Origin: Loripinus fragilis | Lineage: Eukaryota > Mollusca > Bivalvia > Lucinida > Lucinidae | Assembly (NCBI GenBank): GCA_964019695.1 | Contig: OZ026515.1 | Location: 37,092,994-37,156,993, forward strand | Reading direction: 5' to 3' | Length of the DNA stretch: 64,000 nucleotides | In this document: positions 13,301 to 25,300 of the stretch, piece by piece | How the letters are laid out: every line of letters begins with the position of its first letter | Numbering within the stretch: the stretch's first letter is position 1 | The notes under the pieces: generated by a model | What the model was told of the DNA's origin: nothing | Database searches by the model: none | What the model saw: only the letters and a program-made list of their open reading frames with translations | Position numbers and translations under genes: made by a program

Positions 13301-16300
13301 GTATGTTTTGTTTTTTTTCTAATATGTTTTGTTGTGCTGGCAAATCACAATAAAGAGAGAGAATGAAATTATTAACATGACAGCACCCAAATTAAATTTC
13401 AAACTTACTGAGTATGTAAATGATGTTAATGTACACAAAAAAAGGTCAAGATTAGGTTTGTTGATATCCACTGTCAGATTGAATATCAAAAAGGCTTCTT
13501 TCTAAGGTGCTAAAATTAGCAAACTGTACATCAAAAGTGGTTACTTATTGATTCTTGGCAGTTAAAAAGGTATTAAAATGGAAAAGGTGATATTTGACAG
13601 TTGTAACAGACATTTTCTGGGCTGGTATTATTTGAAGCTGCCATTTTGATATGTGCAGTATTGTGTTTCACCAAAATAGCAAAACTAATTAGAAAAAGAA
13701 ATTTGATGTAAATGGGCAACCTTTGATATTATGGTACTTTTTACATATGCACTAGGTCACTCTTTAACTCTTTCTTTGTTAGCGGTGACTTTTGTCATCT
13801 GTTGATAACCTATGCAAACAGTTTCAAAAATAGGTCAGGACCGACAGAATGTTAGTCTTAATCTGGATCCAGACTGTTTGACACTTTGACAGTGTTCCTG
13901 AAAGAACTTTTTGAAAAAGCTAATTTTGAAATAAGTCATGAAAAAATTACCCAGCATGCAAAGAGTTAGATGTGCATACACAGCTATTTAGTGGGGCTAG
14001 AATTCTTATTTTTTTGTCTGAGCCTTCATCTACTTCATATTGGGGTATCTACTTCAATGCTTTGTGAACGCCAACAGTAATGGCTTTGATGAGACTGTGT
14101 GGATGTGCAGGCTTGTCCGAGTATTGGATGGTCCTGGATGTGATAAGTACTAAAATCTCTTATGCTGGTCCAAATGCTGATTTATCCTTGGTGTAGCAGA
14201 ACTTTGAATACACTATTTATCTTAAACATTTACAGACTAAAATTAACTTTGTAGACACAAATCAGATGGCTACTCCGTATGTACACTGGCTTCAAAACAG
14301 AATTTAATCAAGTTAAGCATTGAAGGCTAAAGAAAGATTAACCTGATCCAATTTAGGTTAGGCAGCATACATGGTTGAGCTGTATGTCTTTCTCAAATCA
14401 GTTTCTCCACAACAGTCATTGGTGTTTTATGGGATTTGAACAGGTTTCTCAAATAGTTTTCTTTTTAAAAAAAGCCTTTAAAGATTTGCTTAAGGACTTT
14501 TTCCTGTTGATAGAGCAACGATCAGTATAAAACTCAATGATGACACAAAAAGTATTGTTTTTGGTCTTTATTAAGCGCAGCATATGTGTCAATTTCAGTT
14601 GTTGTTTTTTGCGGTGTCAGAGTTGCTTCTATAAATATTTCTGAGATTTAAAAATATGGATATCATTGGGAACACAGCATTTTTATCTGCAAAGGTATTG
14701 AGAGGATTAATAATCCAATAATTTTCCATTTATGGGTTCTTGGCCCTAAATTGTCGCTCTGACCCAGTACACACGGACTGGTAACTGACATACAGGTAAA
14801 TGTATATATTGGAAAAACATGGTCGAGGCTGCTCTTTCAAAACTGATTTATGTTGAAGATTTAATTATCATATTCATATTATTTCTCTGCATATCACTGA
14901 TTTTTCTTCAAAAAGCAATGGTTTGATGTACTATCTTAAAGACTGTATTGTTATATTTATTGAAAGTTTATTTGTCTGTATGAACATCCGCAAGAAACCA
15001 AGGTACACTTTTTAGCTATTTTCCGCACTTTTAGCCGAAAATCATGAGAAATCAAACTAAAAAGATCAGATTTAATGTAACTTGTAATATTTCAATTTTG
15101 CGTACCATGAATAACTTTGTATAATCTCAGGTATGTATAGAATCAATTTTACAGGCTGTAGTACTTTGAAATAGGGCTTAAACAAAGCCTTGACAACATG
15201 ACTTTCTATTTCCGTCAGTGAACAGTCCGTTTATACTGGGTCTGAGATTGATGGTACAAAAATCCTGCCTATAGTAACAAACATAGAAAAGAAGCATTTT
15301 ATATTCTAGGTAAACCTGTGACATTCAATGGCATTGATAGCTACCTAGCTGTGGAACTGGATACCAGACTCGTTTCTTTTGGGGATTCTGGATCATTCAA
15401 GTTTAGATCACGTGACCAGACTGCTACACTGATGTTGATACAATTATACTACAATGACAGTAATTTGCCTGTAACCAGTCTAGAGTTCAGTTTGTACCAG
15501 AAGAACCTTCAGGTGACAGTCAAATCAAATACAGGTAGTTATTTTTGTGACTTTTTACCAATTCTTTTTATTTTTCTTAAAGATATACAATGAGAGCATT
15601 TTGCTTTTCACAGTATATAATAGATAGAGTATATTTACTTTTTTGAGGTGAATACCAAATATATTTCAACGAGTGGGGTGAAACATACAGTATTTTTCAC
15701 GTGTGCAAAAATGCTGATACTTTCATCGCACAAGATGAAATACATTTGGTATTTACAGAAAAAAAGTAAATTTTCTTTTTATTTTATACTCAACGGAGAA
15801 TTACATAAAGCACAACCTAACATTTTCCCTGGTCGTTTCTTGTTCGATTTGACTTTTTCAGCTTGGTTATTGGGTATAACATTGGGTGGAAACAAATTTT
15901 GCACCTAGAAAATGGCTTAACATTACATTTTAAAGAAGGAAACTTTAAATATCAGCATTTAAAAGAAAGTCTATTATGTGCCTTAGGATAGGCGTCACAT
16001 GCTAACTTGCGTTATGCCAGGCCACACCGTGATGTCATTATGTTTGATATAGATGTCACAACATGCCTAGCGTGATTTCTTACAAATACCCTTCAATTTA
16101 ATCCTTTTGGAAAATGTCCTTGTCCCAGAATTGCCAAGAAAGCCTTCAAGTGTTTTGCTACAGTGAAAAAAATATAAATCATATCACTCACTAGTGAAAT
16201 AATACGATATTTTTTCACTGTAGAAAAATACCAATTTTATTTATATTGATATGCATTGAATGCACTGTTAAGTATAAAATAGATTTGTTAATAAGAAGAA

Positions 16301-19300
16301 AGTAAACAAATAATCCCTTCTTCTACCAATCTGCTCTCTTGTCTGCTTATTTTCCTAGGTAGCCTTTGTTGCAAACATTGTGGACCCAGATCAGACTGCT
16401 CCTGTATTTTTGAATTTATTATAAACTTGTTGAATACCTGGCAAGCCTTGCAGTTTATCTCTTATTCCAATCTCATTTAATAGCTTGTCCAGGTTAAAAC
16501 ATACTTATTAAGCTCTACACATAAGAGTGTGTATTCAAAAAAAAATTATGCTGTGGGTACTAGAAAGAACCATCAAATACTAAAAGCTAATGGAACAAAA
16601 ATATTCTCAATTTTACGCTGAAAATATTTGCCTATCTAATAATAATGTAAATCTGTAAATTTTCGCGAGAATTTTATATTTGCGAATAGCGTTAAAAGAC
16701 ATATTTGCGGCATTAAATATTCGCAACTAGGCCATGATTTACCTATATCAGTAAACGACAGAGTTATTTGCCATTTCGTGAGGATTTTATTTTCACGAAA
16801 CTTTGCATATGCGAAGTTTTGCGAAAATAAAACCCTCGCAAAAATTTCCGAAATTACAGAAGTGTATTGCAGTTTACTGTAAAATTTTGTTTGATGAATT
16901 TCAGTGACATCAGCGACATTTGATGAGGATCTCTCTGATGCTGTATGGCACACTGTGAAGTGGGTCAAAGGTCAGAGCTATATCAACATCACCCAGGGTG
17001 AAAGGTCACTGTCACTTACAACAGACTTCAACCCCTACCATAGTCTAGTCAGCCCTAGAATCAACATCTATGTTGGTGGTAAACCTTACTTAGCAGGTAA
17101 GGAAGTTTCTTGTATGCTGCCATTATTTTGAAAAAAAAAGACCACGCTTGTACAGTAAAACCTGTGTAAAATGGTTACTCAAAATAGACCAAACAAAGAT
17201 CTTAATGACAAATGGTAGCTTAATGAAGGTCGAAAGTATTGCAGAATTCTGCAATACTTTTGGCCTGCATTAAGTGGTAATTGGTCTTGAAAACCAATTT
17301 TCGGTCTTTTTGAGAGTAGCAGTTTTTACACAGGCTTTACTGTTATGATCTAGTAATATACTTAGTGTTCCAGATAAGGATTCAGGCCTCCAGATAAGAA
17401 TGTGTAATAAAAAATTAATTTGCTAATTCTCAACCAAAAGCTATGTTGTGGGTACTCAAAAGAACCAGATGGTTCTCAATGAGATGGTTCTTTTGAGCAC
17501 CAGAAACATGTTTTAACTAATGAATAAGAAAATAATCACCAATTTATGCGCAAAAAGTTCCCTTATCTGGACATATGTCAAGATTTCAAGTTTGACCTAA
17601 TGATGAAGCCAACTGATCTGGATCTACACTGTTTTCTAAAGAGGGTATATACTTTTGAAAAACTTATGGGCATAGTGCACTGATTAGGTTGAATATGGTA
17701 TTTTAGCCCTTAATTTGAAATTAAAATGATGCTCAAATATTCATATGCTTGTGTATCCTTTAGCATGTCATTTTTCTTTAAAATTAATAAATTACTTTCG
17801 CAAATAATTGTGTTTGGGTGAGTGAAATATTTTCTTTGTCCATTTCAGCCGACAACAGCTACATGGTGGGGTTACTGACAGGCTGTATCAGTGATATTCA
17901 GTTGAACCAACAGCCAGTAAACTATCTTGGCCCTAACTCAACCGGAATAGTTGTCCATTCCAAAAATATACAGACAGGTTGCTATGGAAACGATGTTTGT
18001 GATATAGATCCATGTCCCGCTCATTCTGAATGTGAGGATCTATGGAACTCAAGGGTGTGTCACTGTGATGAAGGGTGGGAGGGAGACGATTGTAATAGCA
18101 GTATTGATGATTGTTTGGACAATCTTTGTGAGTTGAACTCCACATGTGTAGATGGTCACATGAACTATACATGTGTATGTGAAGAGGGATATACAGGGTG
18201 GTCATGTGACAAGATTTATAATCCATGTGAAAGTGACCCATGCTCGGTCCAGGGAGCGGTAAACTGTTCACTTGTGTTTCCTGCTCAGTTTAGTTGTCTC
18301 TGCCAGCCTGGATGGATGGGACTACTTTGTTCAGAGGAAGTGAATGAGTGTGAAAGTAGTCCATGTTTTAATAACGCAGATTGTACTGATTTGATCAACG
18401 ATTACAGATGTGATTGTCCGAGTGAGTTTCTAGGTAAAAGATGTGAAGAAAAACTTATATGTATTTCACAGCCATGTTTTAATGGTGGCACATGTGCACC
18501 ATTTGAAAATAATACAGACTACACGTGTGACTGTCTGTCAAGATATTCGGGCAAGCAGTGTCAGATCTATGACTTTTGTTACAATCATCAGTGTCGCAAT
18601 AATGCTACATGTATATCTGATAATCAGAGTTATAACTGTCACTGTCCCTCTGCCTTCTATGGTGCTTATTGTCAGTTTATAGATTTCTGTAACAGTCAGC
18701 CATGCTTGAATGATGCTGAATGTGTGAATGATATATCTGCATATAGATGTATATGTAGTGAGCTTTATTCTGGTGATACTTGTGATATACCTATTAATAG
18801 ATGTAGTGTTAATCCATGTCTAAATGGTGCTGAATGTTTCTTTAATGCCTCAGAATCTCTACCAGAGTATGTATGTCAATGTTTAGATGGCTTCACTGGT
18901 GTGAACTGTGAGACAGACATTAATGAGTGTAGCAGTAGCCCCTGCCTTAATGGTGCACAATGTTATGAAAGTAGTCAACAGCCATGGCAGTTCTTCTCAG
19001 GATTCCGTTGTCAATGCCTACCAGGCTACTATGGTTACAGATGTCAGAATGAGACTAATGAATGTGATCCATCTCCTTGTATCAACAATGCTACATGTAC
19101 TGACTTAGTCAATGATTTCAGATGTTCATGTTTGTCAGGTTTTGAGGGTAAAACATGTGACTTGGATAAAAGAGGATGTAGCTCAAGTCCCTGTTTCAAC
19201 AATGCTGATTGTGTGGAAAATATAGATACAACATATGTATGTAAGTGCTCCTTAGGATTTTCTGGTGAGTTTTGTCAAGTTGATATAGATGACTGTGTGG

Positions 19301-22300
19301 ATCATAACTGTGCTCTTAGTGGACAATGTGTGGATGAGATTGGCTCATTTAGATGTGATTGTCTGCCTGGGTACAGCGGCGCCACCTGTGAAACTATCAT
19401 TGATGCCTGCTATAGTCAACCATGTGCCAATAATGGACTCTGTTCTTACAAAGGGCTGTGTGACTGCCAAAATGTCATCAAAACTTGCGGCTGGTACAAC
19501 GAGTCATGTCAACAATCAAAATGTGAGGAAATTTCAAACTGTAACTTGAATTCTGTCTCATATGTGTGTGATTGCACGGATACGGGATTCACTGGTGATA
19601 CTTGCACTGAAGATATCAATGAGTGTCAGATTACAGGCACGTGTGAGCACGGTGGATTATGCACAAACTTGGTGGGAGGCTTCACCTGTGATTGCAGGGA
19701 TACAGGGTTCACTGGTGACAGATGTACAGAAGATATCAATGAATGCACTGGCTTGAATCCATGCTTTAATGGAGGTAAGTTTCCCACAAAGCCTTGCATT
19801 AGAAGGCATTATTTATCTTTTATCGACAGCTGATAACCTTTGCAAACAGTTTGAACCCAGGATCTGGATCCAAACCGTTTGACATTCTGATAGTGTTCCT
19901 ATCGTGATCATGGCGGAAAGTTGTGTTTTGATTTTGGTGTGGACATTTTAAATAAAATGACTTAGTTTCGTTGATACTTGGAGGCTGGAATTCAGTATAC
20001 AGTGATATCGGAGTATAGGAATAATGATATGAACAGATAAGCCAACAACTTTCTTTCAATTCTTTATAAATCATATCTATAAATTTCATAATTCTTGTAT
20101 AAGTCTCATCTCGCAATGGGCAATCCTTCAATTTCATTGGTGGTTGGTCTGGTGTAACGGTATCCAGTTAGTGACTTACATTCCAACAGTTACGTTCAAT
20201 TTTTTTACTAGTATACAGTACTAGTATACTGTTCAACATAAGAAGCCACTATGAACATATGCTGATGCACTTTTAACATTTTTCAATAACCATATGACCT
20301 ACTATGAGTGGATGCGATGTGTACAGTTCTACACCAATAGTGTCTAGTAAGAAAAGGGAACTTCCATCACCTGAATTGCTTGATGAACCTAAAAAGAATA
20401 AACTTGCTGATTCCTCTGTAGAATCGGTAGATATAGAAACTTCGAAATTTTCTTACTCTGAACAACTGCCCATGGCTGATGTTGTTTGTATACTAAATAT
20501 CTCTGATTATAGGCTGCCGATGATATTACTTAATAGCCTGAACCCTTGCCGGACCCCACAAAGGTGGTGCCCGACCAGGATTTGAGCTGCCGACTCCCAT
20601 TAAAACAAACATAATGCGCCCTTTCATCATCAGGTATTTTGCTTCTCGATAAAGTGTATTTATATTCCTCTTGTTACACCTACTGATATTGCAAATTGTA
20701 TAATAAATCATGTGGTAACTCTCGAAAGCTCGACAGTATAACTTTTATTTGATCGAAGATGTACCTTAAAATTGATTTTATCCTTCTTTAACAGGGCAAC
20801 ATTTTGAATGCGTAAACCCTTTAACTGCTATATTTTTGTGTCTGATGATGACCTTTGCAAACAGTTTCGATCCAGATCATGTATGGAAAAATTCTGGCCT
20901 GGATAAAATCGCGGACTTCGAGCTTTTGCGAGTGCCTGAATACAAGGGAGATTACTCTTAGGGGAATAACTCGCTCTTGGATAGAGCGAATTATTTCCCC
21001 TATGAGGTCGGAAAAAAAACTGGATTTCACTTGAAGGATATCGCACATGCGTACCTGCGTAGCGGAGTTACGCACATGACTGTATCACCCCTTGCATCCA
21101 TTTAATAGTCAGCATTACGACCGACGTCAATTTTATCTATTATATCATATTTTTGAAGTGTTGATTATTCTCCTCCCTTGTCCTAGCTCTTCTTCGTCGT
21201 TTAAACATTTAATATTCCAAGCCCCCATATGTATCCCCCTTTCTTCAGCATGTATTTTTTTCTTTTCATGTTTATGTATTTCTATTCTAGTTCATGGGAT
21301 CGACGGATTATGAGATTGGCATTTGGAGAGGCTGACATGACTTTGTTCTCATACAGTTTGATAGTCATGACAACCCTCCAAATATTACTTCTATTTCTAA
21401 ACACAATAACATGAGACAACCCAGAAAGGAGAATAAAATAGTTGTCATGGCAAGTTATCGTCGCATCGTAGCCTTTAACATGTGTCTACATATGCTTGTT
21501 CTTTGCTCAATCTATAACCAGTGTACAGATACTTTCTCGCTTTTACTTCATGCCACAACCACTTGTCCCATCCAGATACCTGCTTGTTACAAGAAGCGTG
21601 TTTTGGCAAGCACAAAGTCTATATCTAATTCACTTTTTTCTAAGATCCTCATATTGATCATTCTAGTGGCAGACTTTTCACTGTGGCTTTCAATTCTCTT
21701 ACTCTATTGTGGCGACATCCATCCAAATCCTGGCCCCTTTTCCTCATCTAGTGATAGTTTTGACTCTTCAAATACCCAAGGACCTTCTTTCAGTTCTATA
21801 AGTCTCAATCAGAATCTTTCATTTGTTCATTATAATGTACAGAGTATTGCCAACAAGCTCGATATTTTGCATGCTGAGTTGTTAGATTTTGACATCTTAG
21901 CATTTACGGAAACTTGGTTAAGCCCAGCTGTATCAACCAACGACTTAATGTTACAGTCATACAACATTCCAGAAAGAAAGGATCGAACTGGCGATCCTCA
22001 TGGAGGAGTCATTGTATATGTCAAAAATGGAATATTTTATAAGCGTAGGGAGGATTTAGAAATTAGGGGTTTGGAATGTCTTTGGATAGAAGTAATTAAC
22101 CCACGTAGACGAATTCTCTTTGGACTTTTCTATAGAGCACCTAACTCTGATGCTAACTATTATAATAACATCGAAGATTCGGTTTCTTTAGCTGTTGATA
22201 CTGGGATAAAAGATATTGTTATTACTGGTGACTTTAATCTTAATTATCTTAATCACACATCTAGACGGAAAATTGATTCGCTTTGCATGCAATTCTCACT

Positions 22301-25300
22301 TCACCAATCTATCTCTCAACCAACTCACTTTACTGAACATTCTTCTAGTCTGATAGACATTATCCTGGTAAGCAATAAGGAAAATCTCATTCTCTCTGGT
22401 GTTACAGATCCGTTTCTTAACCAAGACGTTAGGTTTCATTGTCCTGTTTATGGCGTTCTTAAATTCTCGAAACCCAAATCCAAGGCATTTGTCAGACATA
22501 TATGGAGTTATGAAAATGGTAATTATGAGTTACTTCGAGAAAAAGCATCGGCTTTTGACTGGCAATCTCTTGAAAACGATGACTTAGACATATATGCTAA
22601 TAATATCAATTCTTGCATTTTATCACTGGCAGCAGAATGTATACCAAACAAACATGTACGCATCAAACCATTAGACCCACCTTGGCTCACTGCTACAATT
22701 AAATGTAATATTCGTAAAAGGAAACGCGCATATAAAAAAGCCAGACATACAAATTTGGATGCACATTGGGCTACATTCAAAAATATCCGAAATGATACCA
22801 CAACCCTTATTCGTAGCTCTAAGCAACAATTTTATGACAAATTAGCTGCAAAACTCAAATCTGAAAATCTATCTCCTAAAGATTGGTGGGCTACCCTCAA
22901 ATCATTTATAACAACAGATTCAAACTCTGATATTCTACCCATTGAGATTAATGGCCAAACTTACACTGATGACTATGAAAAAGCTAACATCCTCAATGAC
23001 TATTTCCAAAGCCAAACAATACTTGATGATAGTAATGTAAGACTTCCTGATCTACCACCTCCAACATACAATACAACACTCAACAGAATTGTTATTACTA
23101 ACCTTGAAGTAAAATCTGCTCTTCAAACACTAAAAACTGGTAAGGCATCAGGGCCAAATGGCCTTTCTAATCGCATCTTGCGTGAACTATCTAGTGAGTT
23201 ATCTCATCCTCTTTGTTGTCTTTTCAATAAATCTCTTCAGTCAGGCATAGTGCCATCATCCTACAAAGAAGCTAATGTTTGTCCTATACACAAAAAAGGG
23301 GATCGCTCTAATGTCTGCAATTACAGACCTATATCTCTATTAAACTCGGAAAATAAAGTTTTGGAAAGACTTATCTTTAAAAATCTTTATAATCATCTTC
23401 TTGATAACAATTTTCTGTCTTCTTTTCAATCTGGTTTCATTCCAGGAGATTCAACTGAAAATCAATTAACTTTCTTGTATCATACATTTTGCGAGGCTCT
23501 TGATGCTGGTAAAGAGGTGCGGGCTGTCTTTTGTGACATCAGCAAAGCTTTTGATCGTGTCTGGCATACTGGCCTTTTATATAAACTTCGTACTGCTGGT
23601 GTCACAGGTAATGTTCTTCAATGGTTCAAAAATTATCTTTCTGATCGGAAACAAAGAGTTGTACTGCCAGGTATTTCTTCTGCTTGGAACTTTATTAAGG
23701 CAGGTGTTCCTCAAGGCTCAATTTTGGGCCCTTTGCTTTTTCTAGTTTACATAAATGACATAGTAACTGATATTGGCTCCAACATACGTCTTTTTGCAGA
23801 TGACACTAGCCTTTATATAGTTGTCGATAACCCATTGGTGGCTGCTGAAACTCTGAATGCTGATTTGGAAAAGATATCACGTTGGGCAGCTACATGGTTG
23901 GTGACCTTTAATCCCAATAAAAGTGTAGCCCTGTTACTTTCTCGCAAAGTCAGCCACCCACTTCACCCACCACTTTTTATGGAAAACACACCCATTAATG
24001 AAGTTGAAGCTCACAAGCATCTTGGCTTATTTCTCTCTAATGACTGCAGTTGGCATCAACACATTAATTATATCAAACATAAGGCTTGGGCTAGAATCAA
24101 CATAATGAGGAGATTAAAGTATAAACTTGACCGCAAATCACTTGAATCCATATACATATCTTTTATAAGACCTCTATTAGAGTATGGTGACACTATCTGG
24201 GATAATTGCACTCAATATGAAAAATATGAACTAGATAAAATTCAAAATGAAGCAGCTAGGATAGCTACAGGAGCTACAAAACTTGTTTCCCTGACCAATC
24301 TATACAAAGAAATAGGCTGGGAATCACTCTCAAAAAGACGAAGCAACCATAAATTAACTCTTCTTTATAAAATGATTAACCATCTCACACCTATCTATCT
24401 GTCTTCCCTTATACCAGCACAAGTTAGTTCTGCTTCTAGATACAATTTACGAAATGCACAAAACTATCAAACAATACGAGCAAGAACAAATCAATACAGG
24501 GATTCCTTCTTACCATCAACTCTACATCTCTGGAACAATTTACCACTTGAAGCAAGACAATCCAATACTCTAAACTCTTTCAAGCTCTTTCTAAAGAAAG
24601 ACATCCTTCCCATTCCTAGATATTACTATCATGGAAATAGAAAACCTCAAATACTTCACTCACGTTTACGAACAGGCTGCAGTGTTCTTAATTTAGACTT
24701 ATTTACTAAAAACATAACCGATTCACCATTATGTAGCTGTGGTAGTATTGAAAACTCTCAACATTACTTCTTCCACTGCAGAAACTATCAAGCAATCAGA
24801 CATGAACTATTAAACAGTATATCTTTAATTCAAAACCCTTCCTTACATCTTTTACTTTATGGTGACCCAGCTTTGCCTGAAGAAAGTAACAGGAGTATAT
24901 TTGACCATGTACACAACTATATATTAAAGTCAAGGCGATTCTGATGCGATACTTATATGTTTGATCTCCAAATGCCAAACTCACATCCAAATGATCCCAT
25001 CTTCCCTCATTAGTTTTTTTTTTTGTCTTAGTATTTTCATCAATTTACAAGTTCACATAGAATATTAAGTCATTTTCCATTCCGTATGTACGAACATAAA
25101 AATCAAACTTGCTTGACAGGTCAATGTGTGATCATATTGACTACGAATTTATATGATACAGTCCGCCTTCCATATCACAGTGTACTCTATAATAGGAGAA
25201 GAACTCTATAAGCTTACGCTTTCGTTCTAATCCTAATTTCCTTATGAATTGTATATATTGTACTGTATAACTTGTTATCTGTTGGAAATAAAATATGTTT

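Noticed and set aside
17933..18271. 112-codon frame on the - strand
   Set aside because: Antisense shadow of the Cys-rich EGF exon.
22523..22801. Minus-strand frame in the retrotransposon
   Set aside because: Shadow of the intact ORF2.
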